64,000 nt of DNA from Entomospira nematocerorum (lineage in GTDB: Bacteria > Spirochaetota > Spirochaetia > WRBN01): positions 1,240,001 through 1,304,000 of the forward strand of contig NZ_CP118168.1 of NCBI RefSeq assembly GCF_028748105.1. Reading direction: 5' to 3'. Shown here piece after piece: positions 50,853 through 59,838 of this stretch (its first letter is position 1; each line of letters begins with the position of its first letter). The position numbers and the translations under genes are program-made. Below the pieces are notes generated by a model. The model had not been told where the DNA came from and did not search any database. It saw only the letters and a list, made by a program, of their open reading frames with translations.

Positions 50853-51479
50853 TCATTCTGACGGTGCTAAAGGTTCAAAAGGTATGACCCATGCAGGCTC
50901 TGAATTCTCTTCTTCGTTACTTTTTTTGGTCTCTTCTTCAGCGCGACCTTCTTTAGCATCCGACTTTTCCTCCTGACTATCTTTTTTAGGCTTCCTTTCT
51001 TGAGGTTTTGAGCTGTTTTTCTTCTCTTCTTTCTCACGTTTATTCTTATCTTTCGCCGCTTGCTTTTCGTCTATCTTTTTCTTTTTTTCTGCACGAATAT
51101 TAATTTTAGACTCAACTTGCTCTAGCATAATGGGAACCATGACTCGTACCCATCCCGGCGTCATAGGATTTTGGAGTTGTCCTGAGAGCTCCAGCAAAAG
51201 TGCATACGCTGTATCATAGTCTTTTATTCTAAAATAAATAACTGCTCTCTCATAGTTTGCCATGGCGACTTTATCAAATTGATCACGATATTTCTCAAGA
51301 ATTTCACTATACTCTCGAAGTGCCTCCTTGTAAGCTCTGCGATTAGCAGCATCCTGTGCAACCTTAAAGTGCATTTCAGCACTCCAATCATCACGCGATC
51401 CATGTTGTGCCTTAGTTGCACAAGAGGTTACTCCAATCATCACGGATAGTATTATAAAATAATAAAATGTCTTCTTCAT
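50853..51479 (-). CDS. Lipoprotein with TPR-like region and charged tail
   Basis: 208 residues. Signal peptide with lipobox GVTSC (about 16-20). A helical region (about 35-125) with TPR spacing (RRAYKEALREYSEILEKYRD, YERAVIYFRIKDYDTAYALL) follows. Then about 60 residues of almost pure Lys, Glu and Asp, and the end PAWVIPFEPLAPSE. The tail could span or contact other envelope parts. First gene of the cluster. Start chosen at ATG 51479 because the signal peptide begins there; the frame is open 14 codons upstream. Confidence 0.75.
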   Translation of the reverse strand: MKKTFYYFIILSVMIGVTSCATKAQHGSRDDWSAEMHFKVAQDAANRRAYKEALREYSEILEKYRDQFDKVAMANYERAVIYFRIKDYDTAYALLLELSGQLQNPMTPGWVRVMVPIMLEQVESKINIRAEKKKKIDEKQAAKDKNKREKEEKKNSSKPQERKPKKDSQEEKSDAKEGRAEEETKKSNEEENSEPAWVIPFEPLAPSE

Positions 51480-51648
51480 AATTGTACTACTTATGATGCA
51501 TGCTTTTTTTAAAAAAGTCAAGTCTCATCTCACATCAGATTAAGATAAATTCATGAATGGTTTCATGAAAATTTATAGAAAAGCTATAGCTCTTTTTTCT
51601 GATCTCTGCTAAAATTAAGCAAAATTAATTCTTTTCTTGAGGAATAAG

Positions 51649-52287
51649 TTGAAAATATCTTGCTACTCTGTTTATACAGTATGGATCAAACGCCTATTAG
51701 ATCTCCTGTTTTCTCTAACGGTGCTCATTCTGTTATCGCCCCTATTCCTTATCATCGGGCTAGCGGTTTACTGTGTGAGTCCTGGTGGTAGCATTTTTTA
51801 CGGACATAAACGTATCGGGAAAAATCATAAACCCTTTACCTGCTGGAAATTTAGAACTATGGTTCCTAATGCTAAGGAGAGGCTGCAAGCCATTCTAGAC
51901 AATGATCCTCATCTTGCTCAAGAATTTAGTCAGACCCATAAACTCAAAAAGGATCCAAGAATTATCAAAGGATTAGGACATTTTTTACGACGCATGAGTC
52001 TAGATGAGCTACCACAGTTTTTCAATGTACTTCTAGGTCAAATGAGTGTTATTGGGCCTCGACCTATCACAGAGGGAGAATTAATTCACTACGGAAAAGA
52101 TGCTGCAACACTCTTAAGCATTCGACCTGGTATATCTGGGTTATGGCAAATCTCTGGTCGTAATGATATTTCATATGCAAGACGCGTATCACTTGATCTA
52201 TTTTATATTAAGCATATAACGCTTCGATTGGATATCAGTATTTTTTTCAAAACTTTTAGAGTAATCATTTTAGGACAAGGATACTAG
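51649..52287 (+). CDS. Polyprenyl-phosphate sugar transferase (WcaJ/PglC type)
   Basis: 212 residues. N-terminal membrane helix (about 13-37), then the catalytic domain: GSIFYGHKRIGKNHKPFTCW, KFRTMVPNA, DPRIIKGLGHFLRRMSLDEL, PQFFNVLLGQMSVIGPRPIT and RPGISGLWQISGRN. It starts surface-glycan synthesis by moving a sugar phosphate onto undecaprenyl phosphate. Start is a TTG at 51649 behind GAGGA; an earlier TTG (51637) overlaps that site. It abuts the Wzi-like gene. No further glycan genes are near. Confidence 0.92.
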   Translation: MKISCYSVYTVWIKRLLDLLFSLTVLILLSPLFLIIGLAVYCVSPGGSIFYGHKRIGKNHKPFTCWKFRTMVPNAKERLQAILDNDPHLAQEFSQTHKLKKDPRIIKGLGHFLRRMSLDELPQFFNVLLGQMSVIGPRPITEGELIHYGKDAATLLSIRPGISGLWQISGRNDISYARRVSLDLFYIKHITLRLDISIFFKTFRVIILGQGY

Positions 52288-54312
52288 ATGGTTCATTCAA
52301 TAAAGTCAACATATTTATACCAATTTAAAATGAAAGTGAGTATTTCAGCTATGAGTAATTATTTTTTCAAGGCTCTCTATTCAAGTATTCTTCTATTTGG
52401 ATTACTTGGATCTCTATTCGGACAAACCCGATTATCGGTTGATATTAACGATCCTGTATACACTCTCATTGAGGTTGGTGAGGTTAAAGGTCTAATCACC
52501 AAGATTTCTCAGGTTAAGCCTTACACACGACAAGATATATATCGATTTTTAAGTCAAATGAAAGCTCGAGAGTATGAACTCTCTGCGAATGAGCGAACTA
52601 TTTTAGATGCTTATCTTGCTCGTTTTCGTCCTAGCTTTAACCCATCTCCTAAAGATTTAGCATCTGCAGGTTGGGCAGGAGCATTTGCATTTGGGAATCA
52701 ATATGGTCATGCTAAATTAGGATTGCGTGTTGGTGGTCACTTCCAATTTGCTGCAGAAGACCCCAAAGCCATATATGCTTCTATTCCAGCTGAATTCTAT
52801 GTAGAGGGTGATTTCCTTAACTCTATGTTTTCCTACTATGTGAATCTTATCATGAATACTGGGAAAAATAGCCCCTTCCCCTTTGCACATCATGGAGAGC
52901 ATGTTGCAATGGGAATGGGTTTTTGGCAACGCTTCTTTGGAGAACCCAAAAGTAGTGAAATTTGGAATACAACAACTATGGATAAGTGGGCGCAAGCCCT
53001 AGAAATGACACCAGAAATAGCTGGACAATTCTGGGATGATCGCATTCTCTTGAGAGCTGGTATTCTTCGTAATAGAGAGATTAACACCGGTCTGATCTTA
53101 TCCCGTCATGCAGCTACCTTTGCTGCGTTTGAATTTGGAATACGTCCTATAGAGTGGTTTAACTTTTACTACATAACCGGTGGATTAACAGGTGGACGTA
53201 ATACCTTAGGCAAAGATATGCGCGATACTGAATTTCACAATGATCGATTGGTACAAAACAGTAAAATGTTTAGCTATCACCTAGGCGAATTTTTTATTAG
53301 TGACTATTTCTATCTCAATGTATGGGAAAGTGTCATTTGGGGCAGTCGTATGGAAGTTGCCTACCTAGTTCCTATTAGTGTATTTATGATAGCACAAAAT
53401 CTGATCGGTGATCATGATAATATTGCATTTGGCTTTGGTGCATCGACAATTATTCCTAAAATAGGAAAAATTGAAGCAAATATCATGCTAGATGAATTTC
53501 AAGGAAAAAATATTCTTGTCAGTCCTCGCAACATGATGGCTTGGGATATCGGATTACGCGCACATATTCCATGGCTTCCTTTTAGTCAGTTTAGCTTTAA
53601 ATACAGCCATATTGGCCCATATGTTTATACTCACTATCCCCAAAATTATGCACAAATGGGTCAAAACCGGTCAGGAGATAATGTTCTCATTGATACAGGT
53701 TACTCTAATAGGGGAAAGTCTTTAGGTAGCTTTTTAAAACCAAATAGTGATGAATTTAAATTTGCATTTGATACCATGATTCTTCCTGGACTCAGCTTTT
53801 CTTTGGGATACTCCTTGGTTCGTCACGGTAATTCTGCACCTCACAAATACTACCTAGGAAAAGATGGATTCTATTACTCTCAAGAGGAGAAAGATCAACG
53901 CAATGACGATAGCTTCTTCCGTGGTGAAGTTTGGGCTTGGGATCGAGATGATATTACAGGAGAACTCAATGGATTCTTAGACTATCGTCGATGGGATCAA
54001 CTAAAGTGGAATCGACACTTCACTAAAGATGCAATCTATGACTGGACGAATGCTTTATCGCTTAATTTTGCTTATGACATGCGCTTTATTCCTCTTCATA
54101 ATAAAGAAGGAGTTCGCAGAGAAATTCCGATCGTCCTTCGATTCGGCTACACTTTTGCCCATACATTTTATGATTTTAATAATAAAGGATTTTCTCATAT
54201 TAAAGATGAAGACTTTGCAGATGCAATGGCTTGGGCGGGTCGTTTTGGATATACATACGAAACAACTATCAAAAATATTTTCACCTTCAGTGTCTCTCTC
54301 TATCCTCGATAA
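52288..54312 (+). CDS. Wzi-like capsule-assembly outer-membrane barrel
   Basis: 674 residues. A signal peptide lies around residues 28-46 (ends SLFGQ), behind an unusually long n-region. The next 85 residues (DPVYTLIEVGEVKGLITKIS) resemble the N-terminal helical module of Wzi-family proteins. A barrel with many aromatic-flanked strands follows and ends SLYPR. Wzi anchors or assembles capsule at the outer membrane. ATG 52288 directly follows the transferase stop and has AAGGA six bases before it; ATGs at 52330 and 52351 would shorten the leader peptide. Pairing with a sugar transferase supports a surface-polysaccharide role. Confidence 0.75.
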   Translation: MVHSIKSTYLYQFKMKVSISAMSNYFFKALYSSILLFGLLGSLFGQTRLSVDINDPVYTLIEVGEVKGLITKISQVKPYTRQDIYRFLSQMKAREYELSANERTILDAYLARFRPSFNPSPKDLASAGWAGAFAFGNQYGHAKLGLRVGGHFQFAAEDPKAIYASIPAEFYVEGDFLNSMFSYYVNLIMNTGKNSPFPFAHHGEHVAMGMGFWQRFFGEPKSSEIWNTTTMDKWAQALEMTPEIAGQFWDDRILLRAGILRNREINTGLILSRHAATFAAFEFGIRPIEWFNFYYITGGLTGGRNTLGKDMRDTEFHNDRLVQNSKMFSYHLGEFFISDYFYLNVWESVIWGSRMEVAYLVPISVFMIAQNLIGDHDNIAFGFGASTIIPKIGKIEANIMLDEFQGKNILVSPRNMMAWDIGLRAHIPWLPFSQFSFKYSHIGPYVYTHYPQNYAQMGQNRSGDNVLIDTGYSNRGKSLGSFLKPNSDEFKFAFDTMILPGLSFSLGYSLVRHGNSAPHKYYLGKDGFYYSQEEKDQRNDDSFFRGEVWAWDRDDITGELNGFLDYRRWDQLKWNRHFTKDAIYDWTNALSLNFAYDMRFIPLHNKEGVRREIPIVLRFGYTFAHTFYDFNNKGFSHIKDEDFADAMAWAGRFGYTYETTIKNIFTFSVSLYPR

Positions 54313-54328
54313 ATAGAGAGAAAACGAG

Positions 54329-54360
54329 AAGAGCTATCACTCTGTGATAGCTCTTTTTTT
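54329..54360. terminator. Terminator shared by the Wzi-like gene and lptG
   Basis: 12-bp stem AAGAGCTATCAC (54329-54340) with GTGATAGCTCTT (54344-54355), three-base loop, followed by T on the plus strand. The lptG stop codon (54337-54339) lies inside the stem. Confidence 0.85.
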
Positions 54361-55443
54361 CACTCTAATGGCAATCAAAGTGATCCATAAAAAAGCATAG
54401 TAAATAAAAATAACACCATAAGGAATTCCTAAAGCGATATACCATGCGATCTCTGTATATTCTAACCACGTTTTTGACCACCATTGTCCAATCAAAAACA
54501 GAATAAAATAAATTATAAAACGCAAAGTTAATCTTAATAGCATAAATCGCTTTGATGGATCATAGTAGTATAATTGCATAAAAACAAATACAATTAAGAG
54601 ACTATTTAAATACCGAGATCCTATGATAAAAAGAATATTTCGTGATATTATTTGCGATGAGCCATCTTCAGATAATAGATACGCACGTAATTCATGCGTA
54701 GTGTGTTCCTCCCATTTAGACTTCATAGCAAGTTCTTCTAAAAAACTAGGACTAGGTAAAAGATCTCCTTGCAATTCAAATCGCTTGTGTACATGCCATT
54801 TTTTATTGTGATCAATCAGACGTACATCAGAAATAATCCATTGATCATCCATCCAACGAGCTTGCACCCCATCAAACCAAATCCACTCTCTAGTCGTTTG
54901 ATCCTTTTGTGGATCGATCACGATGAACTGTAATCCTCTTATTTCTTTTCTTTCGATATTGTAGTACCTAATCGTAACAATGTAATCTTCATCACTCCAA
55001 AAAAAATCTTGCTGTGTAGACTTTGTTGTTGGTGTATAGAGATCTTCTAGTCTGCGATTCGTCTGTTTCCAACTTGGATACAAAGTGTGAGCCATAATTA
55101 CTTGAAGAATAGAGAAAAAAATAGCAATAATTCGTAGAACCCTGACTACAGCGAACAAGTTTTGTCCAACTAAATAAAAGCCACGCATCTCTCCATTTTG
55201 CTCAAAATAAAAGATACTTGCAATAATAGAAAGGAAAAATATAATTGAAGATAAAATAAATAAAAGAGTGAGAGTCCTTATCCATACCCAGTAGAACATT
55301 AACTTTAAAGACAATGGCTCTGCTGTCACCTGAAGAAACATCATAGCAAAAAAGACAAGGAAAGTGAGAACAAACAAAAGTAGTACTGTAGCAATAAAAA
55401 AGACGATCCAATGCTGTAAAAAGTAAGAGGATGTTCGTTTCAA
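54337..55443 (-). CDS. LptF/LptG-family permease, second copy
   Basis: 368 residues with three membrane helices near each end and a periplasmic beta-jellyroll domain between (about 125-270, NIERKEIRGLQFIVIDPQKD). This is the LptF/LptG topology. With its upstream paralogue and the LptB ATPase it would extract lipopolysaccharide-like lipids from the inner membrane. LptF and LptG cannot be told apart with certainty; order suggests LptG. It starts four bases after the previous gene. Its presence suggests an outer-membrane glycolipid transported by an Lpt-like system. Confidence 0.8.
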   Translation of the reverse strand: MKRTSSYFLQHWIVFFIATVLLLFVLTFLVFFAMMFLQVTAEPLSLKLMFYWVWIRTLTLLFILSSIIFFLSIIASIFYFEQNGEMRGFYLVGQNLFAVVRVLRIIAIFFSILQVIMAHTLYPSWKQTNRRLEDLYTPTTKSTQQDFFWSDEDYIVTIRYYNIERKEIRGLQFIVIDPQKDQTTREWIWFDGVQARWMDDQWIISDVRLIDHNKKWHVHKRFELQGDLLPSPSFLEELAMKSKWEEHTTHELRAYLLSEDGSSQIISRNILFIIGSRYLNSLLIVFVFMQLYYYDPSKRFMLLRLTLRFIIYFILFLIGQWWSKTWLEYTEIAWYIALGIPYGVIFIYYAFLWITLIAIRVKKRAITE

Positions 55444-55447
55444 GATA

Positions 55448-56662
55448 CTATCTCCGTTTATTCTTCCAAATGAGAATACCTATAAAAAGATTAATCAAAT
55501 ATACAAGGGTAATGGGAATAAGCAGCGTATAAGGATGCCAGAGTAACCGCAAAACACGAAAAGAAATAAGATAAAAAGATATCCAATATAAAGCAGTCAT
55601 CATTATCCACCCAGAAATAGGGATAAGCCATCGCTGCATTTGATGATACTCAAGTAAAACATAAGCAAATATTGCTAGTCCTACAATAAGAGTTATATGC
55701 GAGAAACGTAAGAATACCACAAACAATAGACTGACCATATCAACACTAAATGCCGGACTTTTTTCCAAATTTTGTAACTCTAATTCATACTCATGCCGTT
55801 CGCTATCAGGTAAACCCTCGATAGAAAGTACTTCTTGAATCATCTCTCTCCGATGTTTATATCGTTCTATAGTTTTTTGATATTCACCCCACAGCTTTCC
55901 CGCCTCAGCCAGCAACTCCTTGAACAAAAGTAAGTCATACGGATTATAACTTTGTGAGTCAATATCAAATATTAGTGGATAGGAAAATTCGGATGCCTCG
56001 CCCCAATGCCATTGCTTACCGTTATTTTTTGTATCCACTAAGAGAATAGACACTTCCTCTGCTGTTAAAATACGTACATCATTTATGATATCCGATCCGC
56101 TTTGATACGCCCATATAATACGCTGATATCCGTCCTCTTGCGAAGAAATCACCCACTCATTCCTGTTTGAACTCACATAAAAGATTGTTTCACCAAGTTT
56201 CTGTACTCCATGTTTCTGCACTGACACATGAAGAGTTAATACCCTAGTATAGTAATCCTTGAACATGTGCATACTCCAAGGATAAATTGCAAAGGCTGTA
56301 ATAGAGACTACTAGCATCCAGAAAATCGCATAATGAAGTAGTGGACGAAAAATTTGATAGCTACTAAAGCCTAATGTTCTCATCGCATCAATTTCTTTGA
56401 AAAATTGGAGTCGCCCATATCCCACCCAAAAAGCCATTGTTACAGCAATAGCTGTTGCCTGTAGTAATGCACCTGGAACGAAAAAGAGAACCATCACTAC
56501 TATATGTTTTACCGAAATACCAAGCCTGAGCCACTCAGGAGCAAAGTACCAAACATTACTAAGAAGAACAACACATAAAAATAACAAGGTGAATACTAGA
56601 TGTAAAAACGCAAGATTGACAAGAAGATAGCGATAAAGTCGCTTAGAGTGCCACTGACTCAT
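55448..56662 (-). CDS. LptF/LptG-family permease, first copy
   Basis: 404 residues. N-terminal helices include LVFTLLFLCVVLLSNVWYFA and VVMVLFFVPGALLQATAIAV. The LptF/G coupling-helix region is AMRTLGFSSYQIFRPLLHYA. A periplasmic domain follows, then three C-terminal helices. It has an extra helical hairpin (about 265-300, RREMIQEVLSIEGLPDSERH) within the periplasmic part. It lies 41 bases after dut, in the unit fusA-dut-lptF-lptG. Confidence 0.83.
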   Translation of the reverse strand: MSQWHSKRLYRYLLVNLAFLHLVFTLLFLCVVLLSNVWYFAPEWLRLGISVKHIVVMVLFFVPGALLQATAIAVTMAFWVGYGRLQFFKEIDAMRTLGFSSYQIFRPLLHYAIFWMLVVSITAFAIYPWSMHMFKDYYTRVLTLHVSVQKHGVQKLGETIFYVSSNRNEWVISSQEDGYQRIIWAYQSGSDIINDVRILTAEEVSILLVDTKNNGKQWHWGEASEFSYPLIFDIDSQSYNPYDLLLFKELLAEAGKLWGEYQKTIERYKHRREMIQEVLSIEGLPDSERHEYELELQNLEKSPAFSVDMVSLLFVVFLRFSHITLIVGLAIFAYVLLEYHQMQRWLIPISGWIMMTALYWISFYLISFRVLRLLWHPYTLLIPITLVYLINLFIGILIWKNKRR

Positions 56663-56703
56663 TAGTTCGTCCCCTGTTTGTCTGCATAATATTATACTGT
56701 TTA

Positions 56704-57177
56704 TCAGATGCCAGTAGATCCAAAGCCATTATCTCCCCTATGAGAAGATGATAACGAATTTTGTGACACAAAGCAAACTTGTACAACTGGTGCAAAAACT
56801 AGCTGAGCTATTCGCATACCAGGGGAGATCAAAAAATTTTCTTGAGACATATTCGCTAATATTACCTGTATTTCTCCACGAAAATCAGCATCAATTGTAC
56901 CAGGACTGTTAAGGCAGACTATCCCAAATTTCCAGGCTAGTCCCGATCGAGATCGTACCTGAGCTTCATAACCTACGGGTATATCCAAACAGACTCCTGT
57001 AGGAATCAAGACACGCTCACCGGGCATTAACATTACCGACTCTATGATGTTTGCTAGTAAATCAGCCCCAGAGGCAAGCTCTGAGGCATATTCAGGAGTA
57101 AATTCATCACTCCCAGTATAATAAACCTTGATTTGCGGATGGCTAGTCAGCATCTCCGGATTTTCTTTTTGCTTCAT
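56704..57177 (-). CDS. dut: Deoxyuridine 5'-triphosphate nucleotidohydrolase
   Basis: 157 residues with all five trimeric-dUTPase motifs in order: ASGADLLAN, RSRSGLAWKFG, GTIDADFRGEI, PGMRIAQLVF and RGDNGFGSTG. It converts dUTP to dUMP and pyrophosphate. ATG 57177 lies 35 bases inside fusA in another frame; ATG 57153 would overlap by 11 but has GGAG directly against it. Either way it depends on fusA translation. Confidence 0.95.
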   Translation of the reverse strand: MKQKENPEMLTSHPQIKVYYTGSDEFTPEYASELASGADLLANIIESVMLMPGERVLIPTGVCLDIPVGYEAQVRSRSGLAWKFGIVCLNSPGTIDADFRGEIQVILANMSQENFLISPGMRIAQLVFAPVVQVCFVSQNSLSSSHRGDNGFGSTGI

Positions 57178-59227
57178 ATTCTTTGATCATCGCCTCAGTA
57201 ACATTATTAGGAGCCTTAGCATACTTTAAAAACTCCATAGTAAACTCTGCCTTACCTTGGGTGAGAGATCGTAGTACAGTAGAGTATCCAAACATTTCTG
57301 ATAGAGGTACTTCTGCCTCTACACGACACATAACACCCTCTTCTGTTGATCCAAGAATAACACCACGACGTTGATTAATCGATCCGAAAATTGAACCTTG
57401 GAATTCTGTTGGACCTTCAACTGCAACCTTCATAATTGGCTCTAGTACCTGAGGAGATGCCTTCATGTAAGCTTCACGAAATGCACCCCGTCCAGCTGCC
57501 TGGAAAGCCATATCAGAGGAGTCAACAGGGTGAAACTGACCATCATTGATCATCATCTGTACACCAACAATAGGGAACCCAATTAAGCTACCCTTACCAA
57601 GACATGCACGGAAGCCCTTATCACAACTAGGAATATACTCTGTAGGAATCACACCACCCTTGATGTTATTGACAAAGGCATAATCACCCTCTTCAAGAGG
57701 ACTCATTTCACCTGCTACACGAGCATATTGACCTGCTCCACCTGTTTGCTTCTTATGAGTATAGTTAAATGGGGTTGGCTTGGTAATTGTCTCACGATAA
57801 GCAACCTGAGGCATACCTGTTTCTACTTCAGCCTTGTATTCACGCTTCATGCGCTCAACATAAACCTCTAAGTGAAGCTCGCCCATTCCTTGAATAACAG
57901 TTTCATTACTCTCTGGATCAACATAGGTACGGAAAGTTGGATCTTCTTTAGTAAATCGGTTGAGAGCCTTCGCCATGTTATCGCTAGCTTTGTTATCTTT
58001 TGGCTTAATAGACAAAGAAATAACTGGAGCTGGCACAAACATACTTGTCATGGAGTAGTTGATGCTTGGTGAAGTGAATGTATCACCAGAGGCACAATCA
58101 ATACCAAACAATGCTGCGATGTCACCAGCTGGTGCTTCGGTAATATCTGTCATCTCATTACTGTGCATACGGACAAGACGACCAACTTTGAATTTCTTCT
58201 TTGTACGAGCATTGACAAGCTCATCACCCTTACGGATTTTTCCTTGATATACACGAATATATGTGATCTGTCCATACTGAGTATCATCAAGTTTAAACGC
58301 CAATGCAACATTGTTTTTATGATTTTCATCACTCTCCAACTCGATCTCTTTCTCTTCCTGATCAAGATCAAGAGCAAAATTCTGCACATCATTTGGTGCT
58401 GGCAAATAGTATGTAACAGCATCAAGAAGGGGTTGAATCGATTTATTCTTATATGCAGATCCAAGGAGGACAGGAACAAATTCTCGTGCAATAGTTGCTT
58501 TACGTATTGTCTCTTTAATCAAATCCATAGGGATTTCTTGCTCTTCCATTAAGAGTTCCATCAGCGTATCATCAAACATACTCAACGCATCAAGCATATC
58601 ATAACGATACTTTGCAGCATCCTCTTTTAGCTCAGCAGGAATATCAGACTCTGTCATATTCCCTTCTTCATCAAAAGTCAATGCTGTCATGGTAACAAGA
58701 TCAACAACACCTTGATGTTGCTCTTCCAATCCAATAGGAATCTGGATCATATGTGCATTAAGATTTAACTTTTCACGTAGTTGATCACGTACCTTAAAAG
58801 GATTAGCTCCAACGCGATCACACTTATTAACAAATGCCAAGCGGGGAACATTGTAACGTTTCAACTGCCTATCAACGGTAATTGACTGAGACTGTACACC
58901 AGCAACAGAACAGAGAACCAAAATGGCACCATCCAAAACACGGAGAGCACGCTCAACCTCGATAGTAAAGTCAACGTGACCTGGAGTGTCAATGAGGTTG
59001 ACATCATAATCTTTCCATGTAACATTTGTTGCAGCACTGGTGATGGTAATTCCACGCTCGCGTTCCAACTCCATGTGATCCATAGTTGCCCCAACACCAT
59101 CTTTTCCACGAACCTCATGAATGGCGTGAATCTTATTACAAAAGAATAAAATACGCTCTGAAAGCGTTGTCTTTCCACTATCAATGTGCGCACTAATACC
59201 AATATTTCGAACCTTTGCGATGTCCAT
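57143..59227 (-). CDS. fusA: Elongation factor G, spirochaete/mitochondrial type
   Basis: 694 residues, five EF-G domains. G-domain motifs: AHIDSGKTTLSERIL, ERERGITITSAATNVTW, DTPGHVDF and NKCD. The DSGKTTL and MELERERGITI forms mark the spd/mitochondrial EF-G1 group rather than canonical FusA, which reads AHIDAGKTTTTER. Members of this group from Borrelia perform translocation, while a second EF-G works in ribosome recycling. Its own promoter precedes it and dut starts within its end. Confidence 0.94.
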   Translation of the reverse strand: MDIAKVRNIGISAHIDSGKTTLSERILFFCNKIHAIHEVRGKDGVGATMDHMELERERGITITSAATNVTWKDYDVNLIDTPGHVDFTIEVERALRVLDGAILVLCSVAGVQSQSITVDRQLKRYNVPRLAFVNKCDRVGANPFKVRDQLREKLNLNAHMIQIPIGLEEQHQGVVDLVTMTALTFDEEGNMTESDIPAELKEDAAKYRYDMLDALSMFDDTLMELLMEEQEIPMDLIKETIRKATIAREFVPVLLGSAYKNKSIQPLLDAVTYYLPAPNDVQNFALDLDQEEKEIELESDENHKNNVALAFKLDDTQYGQITYIRVYQGKIRKGDELVNARTKKKFKVGRLVRMHSNEMTDITEAPAGDIAALFGIDCASGDTFTSPSINYSMTSMFVPAPVISLSIKPKDNKASDNMAKALNRFTKEDPTFRTYVDPESNETVIQGMGELHLEVYVERMKREYKAEVETGMPQVAYRETITKPTPFNYTHKKQTGGAGQYARVAGEMSPLEEGDYAFVNNIKGGVIPTEYIPSCDKGFRACLGKGSLIGFPIVGVQMMINDGQFHPVDSSDMAFQAAGRGAFREAYMKASPQVLEPIMKVAVEGPTEFQGSIFGSINQRRGVILGSTEEGVMCRVEAEVPLSEMFGYSTVLRSLTQGKAEFTMEFLKYAKAPNNVTEAMIKEYEAKRKSGDAD

Positions 59228-59272
59228 TACTTTTCTTCCATTACCTCGTCCAAATAAATTTTTATGTGCTCT

Positions 59273-59301
59273 AGTATAACGCTTTTTTATATTATACGCA
59301 A
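59273..59301 (-). promoter_or_regulatory. Promoter of fusA
   Basis: On the minus strand TTGCGT (59301-59296), 17 bases, TATACT (59278-59273), 46 bases before the ATG. Confidence 0.6.
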
Positions 59302-59389
59302 GAGGGTTCGAATATTAATAAATTGATAATAAAGCGATAAAAATGGATACACCTAATTACATAAATAAATATTCACTTATCCTGAATAT

Positions 59390-59626
59390 TTATTTTTTAC
59401 TTACTATGCGATTCCCGTGACTACGAGCAGATTTGGTGACATCATGCACAGCCGAAGCAATAACACCAATCGCCAAAGCACCTAAAATCCCCCCGACTAC
59501 TCCCTTCCCTATAGCCCTACTAGCATACTTATCACCCTCATCATGACTCTCTTTTGATACTGGAACATTCTCTATCTCATAATTCTCATGAAAAACTTCG
59601 ACCACTGATTTTTTTTTGTTATCCAT
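59390..59626 (-). CDS. Small glycine-rich membrane protein
   Basis: 78 residues, unknown. A charged N-terminal half (ENVPVSKESHDEGDKYAS) is followed by a glycine/alanine-rich helix (KGVVGGILGALAIGVIASAV) and a basic end (RSHGNRIVSKK). AAGGAG lies nine bases before the ATG, which supports real translation. It is a monocistronic gene between fusA and gpsA. Confidence 0.65.
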   Translation of the reverse strand: MDNKKKSVVEVFHENYEIENVPVSKESHDEGDKYASRAIGKGVVGGILGALAIGVIASAVHDVTKSARSHGNRIVSKK

Positions 59627-59801
59627 ATCATCTCCTTGAAATTGATTATTTAAAATTCTAAATCCAATTTTATCACTTTATGATCTATAATATAAGAAAA
59701 ATCGTCTCAAATGACAAGTTTATTCAGCTATTCTTTTAATAGTTTTCTATGGCTATCATTGATCTAGAATATGACAGTCTCTTTTCTTTTCAGCAAAAAT
59801 A

Positions 59802-59810
59802 TGCTATAAT
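59802..59810 (+). promoter_or_regulatory. Extended -10 promoter of gpsA
   Basis: TGCTATAAT, 28 bases before the gpsA start, with no good -35 box. Confidence 0.5.
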
Positions 59811-59838
59811 TAGAGAGCATAAATGAGGAATACTAAAA

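Noticed and set aside
58163..58552. 129-codon frame antisense to fusA
   Set aside because: Antisense of conserved EF-G sequence, with no supporting signals.
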